Assembly: GCF_019236475.1 (NCBI RefSeq)
Contig: NZ_JAFAIX010000009.1
Coordinates: 513,526 to 577,525, forward strand
Direction of reading: 5' to 3'
DNA length: 64,000 nucleotides
Source: Chitinophaga sp.
GTDB taxonomy: Bacteria > Bacteroidota > Bacteroidia > Chitinophagales > Chitinophagaceae
The notes under the pieces are model-generated. The model saw nothing but the letters and a program-made list of their open reading frames with translations, was not told the origin of the DNA and did not search any database. A program made the translations under genes and the position numbers. Positions within the stretch are counted from its first letter, which is position 1. Every line of letters starts with the position of its first letter. Positions 18,037 through 27,265 of the stretch are shown here, piece after piece.

Positions 18037-20451
18037 TCAGTGATCATTAACATCTAATAAAGGTTTGTGTGTTGGTTCTACCAGCCACTCCGGACGCGGT
18101 GTTCCCTTTAGATAATAGTTGAAGAACTGCATCATTCTGGTGCTGAAATCGACCGCAGAGGGGCCGAATAGTCCGTGGTTGCCATCATTGTATTGGAGTA
18201 GCCACCCGGGCTTATGCAGGCGTCTTAAGGCGAGGAAGAAGGAGAGGATATTATTAAAGGGGCAGGTGCCATCGTTGGTGGTATGCATTAATAGCAGGGG
18301 TGTATTCATGTGATTGGCCGCGTAGATAGGGGAGCTATGGATATACTGCTCAGGGATATCCCATGGAGTGGCCTTCATACGGAATTGTCCGGATTCAAAT
18401 TCATCTTGTTTGGCCATGCCATTCCATAGGATCGAGTTATATGCCATCATCCAGTCGGCTACACCAGAAGCGGAGCAGGCAGCGGCGAATTTATCAGAAT
18501 GAGTCACCAAGTAATTGATCTGGATGGCGCCCCAACTGCAGCCTTGGATACCCATATGTTTGGCATCTACGTATGGTAGTTTTTCCAGGTATTCCGCGGC
18601 ACCGATTACCGCATCGTAGGTGCCTTGCATAGGGTTGCCGGGTTGATAGTAGATATCCGGTGTAAATACGAGGTAACCTTGGCGGGTATACGTAGGGATA
18701 TTGATATTACAACCATTGTTCAGCGTTTGGACGGGGAGATAGCTGTTGCATCCATCGGATTTACGTTCATAGATATGTACAATGATGGGGTATTTCCGGG
18801 AGCTGTCGAAGTCCCATGGCTTGTAGAGGATGCCTTGTCGTTGTTGCCCATCCAGCGAAGTGAAGGGGTGCAAGCTGGCGGTGTAGTTGCTATCCGGTGG
18901 GGTGAAAGTTAATTGTCGGAATGACTTGAAATCCTTTGTGAGGAAGAAGTTGGGTGGTTGGATAGCTGTTTGTCTCCTTACAATATATACCTCCGCGTCT
19001 TTGGCTTTTAGGGGCATGAAATTACTACCATCCGGCACATAGGGGTTGTTCATGATATCGTATTGTACATCACCCATGGTGAGTAGTTCGGGATCATGGC
19101 CTTGTTCATTTTTAATCCTGAAGAAACCGTTTTGCTTATTCTCCAGTTGGAAGGTGTTTAATATCAATGGGAATTGGATCACCCGTTGGGGTGATACCCC
19201 TTGAAAATCCTGTACATGGAAGAGGACATGGTGCCGAGCGCCGTAGCCATTGGTCAGGTTCACGGGCGCTGATTTTCCTTCCGGATCTACAGACCAGAGG
19301 TCATAGGTATCGTAGACGTATACACGCGTACCTGCGGCGTTCCATCCGGCTACGCCACGGGCGGTGTTATTGATATCGTCTCGGTAGATCCCTAGTAGAG
19401 AGGTGGGTATCTGCTGACTGATAAGGGTGATCGTTCCGGAGCCGATATGATAGCTGTAGCAGGCATTATCCCTAAAGAAGACCAGCCACTTTCCATCCGG
19501 GGAAATGCCCCTTTTAGCGATAGCCCCTGCCGCGATAGCCGGATCATCAATGACTTGCTTTTTCCCGGTTGTAAGGGCTGTAATCGTGAATTTTAGGCCA
19601 TCATTATCCTTTTTCCAAGATAGCAAGGTGTCTCGCATGGTTCTCAGGATAAAGGAATTGCCTTCTCCCAGGTCGGTTTCGGTGCCTGTGTACAAATTAA
19701 TCACCCCAGTGTTGGAGATATTATTCAGGTAGCTGGGTACCGTTTGCGGATTAGCGTAGGACCAGATTTGAGGGTTAGTGGTGCTGTTTGTGGTACTGGA
19801 TTTTCGGGTGTAAATGGCATAGCCAGGTTGTTCTAAATACTGTACCACGGCTTTATCCGTCCAATCGTGGCATACCAACTTCGCAGTAGCAATACCGGGT
19901 GCATATGCCCAGAGGTCGTTGTTGACGGTGAAGGTCAGTTGCTGCTGCTTTTTATCGATTATAATATTTTTCGGGGTTTCGCCTTTCCAGATTTGTAGGT
20001 TTTTATTATCTTGTAGCCGTAAGGAATTATCCTGTTGAAGTATTAAGATATTTTTACCTCCCGGAAAATCGAGGCCCTGGCCAGACTGGATCTCATATTC
20101 AGTGCCAGTTTGCAAGTTAACAATCGAATGTGTGTTATCATTTTTAATTACTAATAACTCGGCGGATCCCCCCGCTTTGAAGCCTCGTATGCCTGTAAGA
20201 TAGGTTGCTTTCTCTTTGTTTAAATCTATGATGGTGAGGGTATCACTGGTGGTGCTTACCAGGAAATCTTGTACAAATAGTGGAAAGCTAGTGGAGCGGA
20301 AAGTGAGGTTCCAGGGGGTGAGGAGGTGGTGAATGGAGTAGGTGTTTTGCGTGGTTTGGAGGAGGAGGTGGTGGCCAGAGGGGGAGAGGTTTTGTGGATG
20401 GGTGTAGTTGTAGGTGAATAGGAGTCCGAGGAGGAGAAGGAGTTGGCGCAT
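18037..20451 (-). CDS. S9 family (prolyl oligopeptidase/DPP IV-like) peptidase, exported
   Basis: 804 aa: signal peptide, an N-terminal beta-propeller-like region to about residue 540, and a C-terminal alpha/beta hydrolase domain. The catalytic triad is visible as Ser639 (GIQGCSWGA), Asp727 (HTTNDG) and His759 (DGNHGLFG). Its closest match in the window is the S9 protein at 34131-36851, with the same Ser-Asp-His spacing. S9 peptidases usually cut after Pro. In several class III lanthipeptide systems (for example FlaP) an S9 enzyme removes the leader. Two precursor-like genes lie just upstream on the same strand, so a maturation role is plausible, although a signal peptide would place this one outside the cytoplasm. 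Confidence 0.9.
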   Translation of the reverse strand: MRQLLLLLGLLFTYNYTHPQNLSPSGHHLLLQTTQNTYSIHHLLTPWNLTFRSTSFPLFVQDFLVSTTSDTLTIIDLNKEKATYLTGIRGFKAGGSAELLVIKNDNTHSIVNLQTGTEYEIQSGQGLDFPGGKNILILQQDNSLRLQDNKNLQIWKGETPKNIIIDKKQQQLTFTVNNDLWAYAPGIATAKLVCHDWTDKAVVQYLEQPGYAIYTRKSSTTNSTTNPQIWSYANPQTVPSYLNNISNTGVINLYTGTETDLGEGNSFILRTMRDTLLSWKKDNDGLKFTITALTTGKKQVIDDPAIAAGAIAKRGISPDGKWLVFFRDNACYSYHIGSGTITLISQQIPTSLLGIYRDDINNTARGVAGWNAAGTRVYVYDTYDLWSVDPEGKSAPVNLTNGYGARHHVLFHVQDFQGVSPQRVIQFPLILNTFQLENKQNGFFRIKNEQGHDPELLTMGDVQYDIMNNPYVPDGSNFMPLKAKDAEVYIVRRQTAIQPPNFFLTKDFKSFRQLTFTPPDSNYTASLHPFTSLDGQQRQGILYKPWDFDSSRKYPIIVHIYERKSDGCNSYLPVQTLNNGCNINIPTYTRQGYLVFTPDIYYQPGNPMQGTYDAVIGAAEYLEKLPYVDAKHMGIQGCSWGAIQINYLVTHSDKFAAACSASGVADWMMAYNSILWNGMAKQDEFESGQFRMKATPWDIPEQYIHSSPIYAANHMNTPLLLMHTTNDGTCPFNNILSFFLALRRLHKPGWLLQYNDGNHGLFGPSAVDFSTRMMQFFNYYLKGTPRPEWLVEPTHKPLLDVNDH

Positions 20452-20732
20452 GAGGGAGGGCTAATTAGTTGCGATATTGAGTCATAGAATATAGAAGGGG
20501 CTTATTGAATAGCGTTCAGTAGTCTTTATTTATACAAATAGAGGGGCGGCGGGATATCCAATACTCCAAAGACAGTAAACCATCTGTTACTAAGTAACCG
20601 TACTGAATAGGTTTGTTAAAAGTTATAATATGATGCTATTCCCGGGCAAAATTCAAACAAAGCGTACCCTATCTGTATAAAAATTTCTAATCAGTTCCCA
20701 AAAAATGAGCAACTGATAATATGAAAATATTA

Positions 20733-20975
20733 CTAGGCACAAGTATATACAGTTATAGTGCAGGGACCTTGAGTTGGAGCTGTTGATAAATTTGTGATAA
20801 CCCCTTGCTGTCCTGGTTGGGGAGCTGTTGTTAGAGTTAGGATAGTCTGAACTGTACATTTTCCATCAGGTCCCATTTTGTAAAAGATATTGGGAAATCT
20901 TGCAAATGCAGCGAGACTAACACTTGCAATAGCTACTACAGGGAGGGCTACCATTAAGAATGTGGCTTTTTTCAT
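20733..20975 (-). CDS. putative lanthipeptide precursor A1 (Sec-like leader, Thr/Cys-rich tail)
   Basis: 80 aa. Residues 1-25 look like a Sec signal (MKKATFLMVALPVVAIASVS.., A-x-A at LAAFA). Then come FARFPNIFY, an acidic/Gly turn and Cys40, then a tail rich in Thr/Ser with LTLTTAPQP and Cys72 and Cys79. It aligns without gaps to the genes at 21127-21369 and 30124-30366, with Cys40 and Cys72 fixed. The set surrounds a class III-type lanthipeptide synthetase, hence the precursor call, which is inference. The overall form also recalls small exported Bacteroidota proteins of the DUF6520 kind. An S9 peptidase gene follows 281 bp downstream. Confidence 0.7.
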   Translation of the reverse strand: MKKATFLMVALPVVAIASVSLAAFARFPNIFYKMGPDGKCTVQTILTLTTAPQPGQQGVITNLSTAPTQGPCTITVYTCA

Positions 20976-21126
20976 ATTATTACTTATTTAAGGTTAATTT
21001 TTATTTTATGCGGATTCAAGTGTGTTAAAGCGTGTAATATTCATTTAGAAATGCTCTCCATTGAGTATTGTCGGAAGTTTTAACTTATTTAAATTTTGAT
21101 AGTATAGGAGATCACCTGCTTTAGTA

Positions 21127-21369
21127 CTAGCCAACCATGTAGACAGTTAATGGACAAGGATAAATAGTTTCAGTCAGAGTTATCATCGTCACAATTGGTG
21201 CTTGCCCAGGTTGAGGCGCTGTCGTTAGTGTCAACATGGTAAGAGCGTTACATCTTCCATCTGAGCCTGGCCTGTAAAAAGGATGTATTGTTCTTGCAAA
21301 TTGAGCAAAAGCAGTACTCGCAACTGCAAGGACAGAAATAATTGCAATTAAGATATTGGTTCTTTTAAT
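21127..21369 (-). pseudogene. precursor paralog A2 with ATT in place of the start ATG
   Basis: An open frame of exactly 80 codons plus TAG that aligns end to end with A1 and A3: a hydrophobic leader ending STAFAQFAR, FYRPGSDGRC (Cys40), the same LTLTTAPQP segment and a second Cys at 72 (YPCPLTVY). The position of the family's Met is ATT (complement of 21367-21369), and no in-frame ATG, GTG or TTG exists between the upstream stop and this point. Either translation starts at ATT (rare but known, as in infC) or the gene lost its start recently, since the body is undamaged. Its C-terminal tail lacks the last Cys of A1. Confidence 0.65.
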
Positions 21370-21825
21370 AATATGATTTTTTATGGTAATGTTAATCTTG
21401 ATTTCACACTACGCCTAACGTGTATCTCTTCAATTTCCATGTAATATTTTCCTTTCAATTAATTGGAAATTTCCAACTGGATTAGTTTAAAAGTTATGAG
21501 ATCGGTTTATGGTCTTCAGTCTGAATATATAAAGTTAAATACTGGTGCTGCAACGACAGTGTCAGTTGGGGGAAATTGAATGATATTTCAATAATATAGT
21601 CGAAATAGGAGGTTTATGTTATATCAAGGAGACTGAAAATTAAAAGTAGGGAAAGGAGTAAAGGTGGTTTACAAGAATATTAATAGAGGAATAGTATATC
21701 TACTTTCATACAGAACTTTTAAATGGCTGCTGGTGATCAATCTTAGAATAAAGAAATTAATAGTTTTATGAAGAAGTCAATTTTAGAGTATATTACTGGC
21801 TAGTTTTAGGGTAGCTTGATATGAG
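21370..21825. other. AT-rich intergenic stretch, no gene seen
   Basis: Between the A2 gene and the IS remnant. No open frame with a plausible protein and no strong hairpin were seen. Confidence 0.5.
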
Positions 21826-22231
21826 ATATTACCATCTTTACGTGTAGCGCTGAGCCAGATTGTCGCAAGGCATGGGAAGCCAGCTAATCTTAGAGCGGAT
21901 AATGGACGTGAATTTATCAGCTATCGCCTGCAGTAATGTTGCACTGAAAATGGAATTACCTAACAGTATATCGAATCTGATAGGCCAATGAAAAACGCCT
22001 ATATCGAACGAAAGATTGGCAGTATGAGGCGAGAATTACTAAATGCCTACATCTTCCATCGACTTTCAGAGGTCTGGGCCGTTAGCGAACAATGGTGTAT
22101 AGATTACAATACGGAAAGACCCATAAGGCTCTGGGATATCTATCGCAGTTGGCGTATGCGGATCTGCATAACGAAGTCTTAACAAATAATTGAATTCTCT
22201 AAAAACGGTGGTACTAAATAAAGGGGAGCCT
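21826..22231 (+). mobile_element. IS3-family (IS407-like) remnant, 3' part of orfB
   Basis: About 405 bp nearly identical to 26705-27120. Reading through interruptions gives the end of an IS3 OrfB transposase: LRADNGREFIS (containing the second Asp of the DDE triad), then NAYIERKIGSMRRELLNAY.. with the catalytic Glu, and EQWCIDYNTERPIRLWDI. The longest intact stretch is 21988-22182. The 5' part of the element is missing, so it is non-functional. Confidence 0.8.
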
Positions 22232-22701
22232 ACAACAACTGAAAAAAACTAATACTTTTCTGTTCATTATCTCGTTTTATAAGGCCTGTATTTCCTTTGA
22301 AAGAATATCTATTCTTATCACTTGAATACTTGTCGATAGATAAAAATATTTTTCTTTTTAGTCTAATTGCCAAATAAACTGCATGAACTGGAGCTCCCTT
22401 GTTACTATAATGATTTGATGAAGGGTTCACAGTATTTATGCTTTCAATATGAAATTACTTTCCAAATTGATAACAATCCACTAAATTAAATATTAGCTAC
22501 TTGATTTGACAAAATAATACTAGGAGAATCACTTAAAAATCCGAACCTTTCAAAATTATTGTTGATCACTGATCCGCCTTTATCTCTCTTGATTCTGTAT
22601 TTTTAGTATCATTAAGGGAAAAATTATATCATAACTGCAGGCTCTAATAATACTTACTATCAAATGTTGGTGAAAAGTTCGTTCTTCATATTGATTTAAA
22701 T
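22232..22701. other. AT-rich intergenic stretch, no gene seen
   Basis: Lies between the IS remnant and the 3' end of the PhzF-like gene. A short open frame on the minus strand (22230-22430) has no protein-like features, and I do not call it. Confidence 0.45.
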
Positions 22702-23487
22702 TTATTCAATCCAAAAATTACCAGTAGAAAATGTTTTCGCTGCACCACCAATGAGTACGCGCTCCTGGTGATTTAAACAATGCAAAAAGCCTTTTCGATC
22801 CGACAACTGTGCTGCCTTTAACTCGGTTTTGCCCAATCGTTCCGCCCAGTAGGGTATCAATGAGCAATGTGCAGATCCGGTTACTGGATCCTCAAATATA
22901 GAAGCCTGAGCAACAAAATAACGGGATACAAAATCGAAATCTATTCCGGGACTAGTAATGACCACCCCACCTGGATCAAGATTTAATTCATCAAAATATT
23001 TTCTGTCAATTTTAATATTTTCAATTTGTGCTTGGTTCTCATATACCAAAACATAATCACGGGCTTTCAATACCTGCACAGGTTGTACGCTCAATGATTT
23101 TTTTATATTGATAGGAAGTTTAGCAAGCTCAGGCTTTCTGGATGGGAAGTCTAAATAGAATTTTCCTTCAGCAAAAGTAACAGTAAGGGGGCCGCTCAAT
23201 GTATTAAATTTAATAGGTTGTGGACGATTAAAGAAAGTTTTAAGAACGTGTGCTGTTGCAAGGGTTGCGTGACCACATAAGTCGATTTCGAATTCTGGTG
23301 TAAACCATCTCAATTCAATATCCTCTTCTCTCTGAATAAAAAAGGCCGTTTCAGGTACTCCCTGTTCGGCGGCAATTTTTCTAAGTACGTCATCAGGTAG
23401 CCAACTGTTCAATGGTACAACACATGCTGGGTTACCGCCAAACACAGCATGTGTAAAAGCGTCAATCTGGTAAAAAGTGAATTTCAT
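22702..23487 (-). CDS. PhzF family isomerase-like protein
   Basis: 261 aa from the ATG at 23487; a longer frame would add nine residues before the conserved start MKFTFYQIDAFT. The family signatures are clear: F-GGNPACVVPL, AAEQGVPETAFF (with the catalytic Glu of PhzF) and LRWFTPEFEIDLCGHATLATAHVL. PhzF isomerises a dihydro-anthranilate in phenazine synthesis, but most homologues lie outside phenazine clusters and act on other small molecules. No phenazine genes are present here. It is 59 bp downstream of the phosphotransferase fusion gene on the same strand, and inside the putative lanthipeptide locus. A tailoring role is only a guess. Confidence 0.87.
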   Translation of the reverse strand: MKFTFYQIDAFTHAVFGGNPACVVPLNSWLPDDVLRKIAAEQGVPETAFFIQREEDIELRWFTPEFEIDLCGHATLATAHVLKTFFNRPQPIKFNTLSGPLTVTFAEGKFYLDFPSRKPELAKLPINIKKSLSVQPVQVLKARDYVLVYENQAQIENIKIDRKYFDELNLDPGGVVITSPGIDFDFVSRYFVAQASIFEDPVTGSAHCSLIPYWAERLGKTELKAAQLSDRKGFLHCLNHQERVLIGGAAKTFSTGNFWIE

Positions 23488-23546
23488 AACGTAAATTATA
23501 TTTTGGATATCCAAAAATAGTGGAAACTATGATATGACAAAATTAA

Positions 23547-24791
23547 TCATTGTTTGTGCTCAGTTGAAGCAGTAAAATAGTTTTTGTACACTTTTTTTCT
23601 CGCTTTCTGTTCAGTATGAAATTTTGCTAATTCAATAATAATAATTACGATGATAAATGTAGTCATGGTGAGTGTTAATAATTGTAATGCAAGGTAAAGT
23701 CTATTCGAAGCTAGTCCAATAATGAAAATATTAGGATTAATGGGATACAGATACCACAATATTTTCGTAGCTCTTTCTTCACTATATCTAACAATATATT
23801 CAGCATATAATTGATTGAATGTTGCATTAGCAACAACACATGCTAATCCCCACCAAGCAATGTTTATACTTGGTTCTGCCTGAGTGCAACAAATTACAAC
23901 CGAAACTATAAAAATCGGTTGCACAAGCCAATGACCAAGCCTGTCGATATACTCACCAAATGTAGATTCCTTCTTTGTTAATCTCGCTAGCGCACCATCA
24001 CAACAATCGAGTATGTAGCTGCATAAAATCAGAACAATTGCCAAAATACGTACACCAACAGTTGTTTGAAAGGTCACAACACCTGCTGCTAAAAATGAAC
24101 ATATAATCCAGATCAGGGTTAGAATATTAGGACTAATCCCAGCTTTATATAAAAACTGGATCACTGGAGAGATAAGCATTCCGAAAATACTGTAAATTCC
24201 CATTCTTTGTTTAAACGTTTTACTAATAAGATCTATGTGCTTAGTTTCAAAATTGGCTTGCTCAAGCAAGGGTGCTGGTGGATTTTCAGAACTGCGGTTA
24301 AACCTAATTTTGGAAATCGGAATAGCATCTAAAACTAAATATTGCCCAGTCCACCTGTTTTCTAAGTGCATCCATTTTTTATGATTAAGCTTACCTTTTG
24401 AGCTAAAGTAAATAATCCCGGTTTTATTTAGATTCAGAATAATAATTAATTCTAATGGATTAATGAGCATGCCAAGTGTCGAACAGTGTGATTCTAAGAT
24501 TGTTTCCTTATTAAACTTAGCTATTTCATTTGGTATTCCCCAATCTTTAAACGCAGCGGAGACACTATTGAGGGTAACAAAATCTCCCTGTAAGCGAATT
24601 GAGTAGCAGATTTGGCTAATCAATTGCTGATTCTGTAGGTTCATTCCTATTAGTGACAGATAGGTATCAATAAAAAGATTTAGCTGAGTTTCGTCAATTT
24701 TGTTATTACTGTATTCAGCTATTTTTGTTAAGATTTGATACCTAATATCATGTGTACTTATTGAATCGGTGGAAAAGTCTTTTTTGTCCAT
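23547..24791 (-). CDS. CDP-alcohol phosphotransferase with a C39-like N-terminal domain
   Basis: 414 aa. The C-terminal part (about 195-400) has six membrane helices and the CDP-alcohol phosphotransferase motif: Asp262, Asp265-Gly266, Ala269-Arg270, Gly279, Asp283. The last Asp of the motif is replaced by His287 (YIDRLGHW). Such enzymes move a phospho-alcohol from CDP-alcohol to an acceptor, usually in lipid synthesis. The N-terminal 160 residues resemble a C39-peptidase-like fold (LNSVSAAFKDWGI; the strand LIIILNLNKTGIIYFSSKG; and NRWTGQYLVLDA), but without a clear Cys/His catalytic pair. C39 domains normally process and export double-Gly peptides, so a degenerate one inside a precursor-rich locus could bind peptide. 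This N-terminal assignment is tentative. Confidence 0.75.
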   Translation of the reverse strand: MDKKDFSTDSISTHDIRYQILTKIAEYSNNKIDETQLNLFIDTYLSLIGMNLQNQQLISQICYSIRLQGDFVTLNSVSAAFKDWGIPNEIAKFNKETILESHCSTLGMLINPLELIIILNLNKTGIIYFSSKGKLNHKKWMHLENRWTGQYLVLDAIPISKIRFNRSSENPPAPLLEQANFETKHIDLISKTFKQRMGIYSIFGMLISPVIQFLYKAGISPNILTLIWIICSFLAAGVVTFQTTVGVRILAIVLILCSYILDCCDGALARLTKKESTFGEYIDRLGHWLVQPIFIVSVVICCTQAEPSINIAWWGLACVVANATFNQLYAEYIVRYSEERATKILWYLYPINPNIFIIGLASNRLYLALQLLTLTMTTFIIVIIIIELAKFHTEQKARKKVYKNYFTASTEHKQ

Positions 24792-24911
24792 TTTAGTTAA
24801 TTGAGAGTACAGAAAAATTGATAAGGAGAGCTTGAAGGATGCTATTTAATAATAAATATATATTAATGCACTGTATCTATATAACAGTCTTATAAAGTAA
24901 ATTACTTACCT

Positions 24912-25778
24912 ATGCTTTCATTAACCTCTAAACTCCTAATCATGAAACTATTTAAAGAAATACCCTCTCCTAGTGAACATATTGAAATAAGCAAAGCAAA
25001 CAACGCTAAATGGTTCACCTGGTCAGACGAAATACTAAATAAGGGAAAGATAATTGAAAGTGAAGCGCAGAAATATGGCCCTCCGGATGAAATTGCATTC
25101 CAGACAATAGATAATGCAAGAACATATTCGGTTGATATAAAAAGAATAAATCCAGTGGCACTCAAACTCATTAAAGAAATTAGTGAGGCATTCAATAAAT
25201 TAATGCTAAAAGATGAGCTGTTTTTTTTCGACAAAATTATAAGCGAGTATTTTTCTTCAGAGGCTTTCCGTTTTTTACTCTCTAGTATCAGGGCTGTTCT
25301 GTGTACAAGAAGAAGTGATAATATGGGCTCTTTGTATCCGCCACTTTCTACCGCGAAACCTAATAATACCTTTCCTATCCATTGCGATTTTTATATTCCA
25401 ACGCAATTATGGAATATTTTTGATGAAGTTCCAGAAGGCAACCAAGGTACATCCTTATTGCTGCCGGTTGACGTTTTGTTAAATAAAGTTATCAAGTCGA
25501 TTCCCAATTTTCCACAAGAAAAAGCAGCCCATGTGAAAAATCTTTTCAAAGATAAAGTTGTAAATAATGACCACGCCTATTATGATCTCTTTTCTACCTT
25601 GCACAATAAAGAAAATTGGTGGGTAAATGATATAAGTAGGGAGATAGATAAATATGTTATCACACTGAAATTAAATAGAGGCCAAGGCTATATGGTTAAT
25701 GATAGAAAGTGGTTACATGGGCGTGGGTATACAGCTGATGAGGTGACTATAAAAAGACTACACAGGTTACTCTTTTAG
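24912..25778 (+). CDS. Fe(II)/2-oxoglutarate-dependent dioxygenase, TauD/clavaminate synthase-like
   Basis: 288 aa (an in-frame ATG at 24942 is an alternative start). The iron-binding facial triad is visible as His157-x-Asp159 (HCDFY) and His269 in WLHGR, followed 13 residues later by Arg282 for 2-oxoglutarate. The WLHGR/KRLHRLLF ending is characteristic of TauD-like hydroxylases. The substrate is unknown. Enzymes of this group hydroxylate amino acids in natural-product pathways, and the gene sits alone on the plus strand inside the lanthipeptide locus, divergent from the phosphotransferase fusion gene. It could act on the peptide or on an amino-acid-like small molecule. Confidence 0.78.
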   Translation: MLSLTSKLLIMKLFKEIPSPSEHIEISKANNAKWFTWSDEILNKGKIIESEAQKYGPPDEIAFQTIDNARTYSVDIKRINPVALKLIKEISEAFNKLMLKDELFFFDKIISEYFSSEAFRFLLSSIRAVLCTRRSDNMGSLYPPLSTAKPNNTFPIHCDFYIPTQLWNIFDEVPEGNQGTSLLLPVDVLLNKVIKSIPNFPQEKAAHVKNLFKDKVVNNDHAYYDLFSTLHNKENWWVNDISREIDKYVITLKLNRGQGYMVNDRKWLHGRGYTADEVTIKRLHRLLF

Positions 25779-25807
25779 AGTCTATAAACGAAAAAATAGT
25801 CCCCCAA

Positions 25808-26014
25808 ATGAATACCATTAGCTACAAGATTTCATCGAGTCCTCCAAAAATCTCAATACAGATCGAGAATTCTGTAAGCAAATTAATAAAAAACTCGCCA
25901 CTCCAAAGTTTAACAATTTTAGACTCGCCAACCAGCTTGCGAGCAAGGGCTTTCAGTAAAAGACTTCACGTCCGAAACGATAAAATAATTTTGAAAAACT
26001 ATTTGGAAACTTAA
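25808..26014 (+). CDS. short doubtful open frame after the dioxygenase gene
   Basis: 68 codons, 29 bp after the dioxygenase stop and in the same direction. It has no signal peptide, no recognisable motif and a composition close to that of noncoding AT-rich DNA. It may be noise or a fragment left at the edge of the IS insertion that begins nearby. Confidence 0.2.
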   Translation: MNTISYKISSSPPKISIQIENSVSKLIKNSPLQSLTILDSPTSLRARAFSKRLHVRNDKIILKNYLET

Positions 26015-26069
26015 ATAAATTATTCAAAAATAAATGCTTGTCTGACAGTCCATCTTGTCGGCTTTCCCA

Positions 26070-27120
26070 AATTTCGGCCATCGGATTTAAAGATAAACTG
26101 TAAGGCAAAATATGGAGGTATGGAAGTAAGTAATGTAGGGAAAATACGCGACCTGTAGAAGGAAAATGTTAAGTTTAAGAAGATGTTCGCCGAAATGAGC
26201 CTGGAGAACCGGGCCTTGAAGAATCTGATAGAAAAAAGCTCTGACACCGCAGGAAAAAGGGAAGCTGTTGTTTATTTAACAACTGAAAAACAGCTAAGAA
26301 ACTGCAAAACGTTCAAGCCTGATAGGTATCTCCCTCACTACTTGTCTGTATAATTCAAAATCTAAAGATGATAGAGAATTACAAGATGCTTTATCTCAAT
26401 TAACGGGTAAGCATGCTGCCATAGCCTTTTGGCAATACTGTTACAGGTTGTGGAATAAAGGCTTTAAATAGAACCATAAAATGATCTTTCGGGTGTATAC
26501 AGCCATGAAGCTGAATATTCGTAGAAGAGGTAAGAAACAACTGTCTGAACAGGTTAAATAGCCGCTAGTCGTTCCGACAGCACCTAATCAGGCCTGGAGT
26601 GTTGATTTTATGAGTGATAGCCTGGCTGATGGCAGGCAATTCCGGTTATTGAATATAATTGATGACTTTAATCGTGAATCACTGGTGATAGAGGTAGGTA
26701 CGTCATTACCATCTTTATGTATAATCAGAGCGTGCTGAGCCAGATTGTCGCAAGGTGTGGGAAGCCGGCTAATCTTAGAGCGGATAATGGACGTGAATTT
26801 ATCAGCTATCCCCTGCAGTAATGTTGCACTGAAAATGGAATTACCTTACAGTATATCGAATCTGATAGGCCAATGCAAAATGCCTATATCGAACGAAAGA
26901 TTGGTAGTATGAGGTGAGAATTACTAAATGCCTTCATCTTCCATCGACTTTCAGAGGTGAGGGCCATTAGCGAACAATGGTGTATAGATTACAATACGGA
27001 AAGACCCATAAGGCTCTGGGATATCTATCGCCGTTGGCGTATGCGGATCTGCATAACGAAGTCTTAACAAATAATTGAATCCTCTAAAAGCGGTGGTACT
27101 ACTAATTAAAGGGAGCCTAT
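26070..27120 (+). mobile_element. decayed IS3-family element (IS407-like), orfA and orfB remnants
   Basis: The 3' end of orfA is recognisable (KAKYGGMEVSNVGKIRDL, then ENVKFKKMFAEMSLENRALK). An orfB follows with the DDE core: [19 protein letters not shown].., [28 protein letters not shown] and NAYIERKIGSM. Several stops and frameshifts break both frames, so it is inactive. Its last ~415 bp match the remnant at 21826-22231. The right end (GGTGGTACTACTAATTAAAG) abuts the truncated precursor leader at 27121; the left boundary is uncertain. Confidence 0.82.
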
Positions 27121-27244
27121 ACTTCCATACTTCCATCTGATTCCATTCGGAAAAATGGTTGGTAATGCCTTGCAAATAATGCAAGTGGAATACCTGCAGT
27201 TGCAATAGGATTGTTACAAGCCAACTAAATTTATAGAATATCAT
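27121..27244 (-). pseudogene. precursor paralog A5: frameshifted leader truncated by the IS element
   Basis: An ATG at 27244 opens MIFYKFSWLVTIL, and after a 1-nt shift the frame continues IATAGIPLALFARHYQPFF, RMESDGS. This aligns with the leader of A2 (ASTAFAQFAR..PFYRPGSDGR). The distance from ATG to the FAR codon is 68 nt, against 69 in the intact paralogs, which fits one base lost. The reading stops at the IS boundary (27120), so the Cys/Thr core is gone. It is a dead fifth copy. Confidence 0.6.
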
Positions 27245-27265
27245 ATTTCTATAATACGATTAGAG

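Noticed and set aside
22230..22430. Minus-strand 66-codon open frame next to the IS remnant
   Set aside because: No signal, motif or resemblance to the precursor family; overlaps the IS end and looks like AT-rich noise.
22702..23487. PhzF-like gene as evidence of a phenazine pathway
   Set aside because: No other phz genes are present; PhzF homologues are common outside phenazine clusters.
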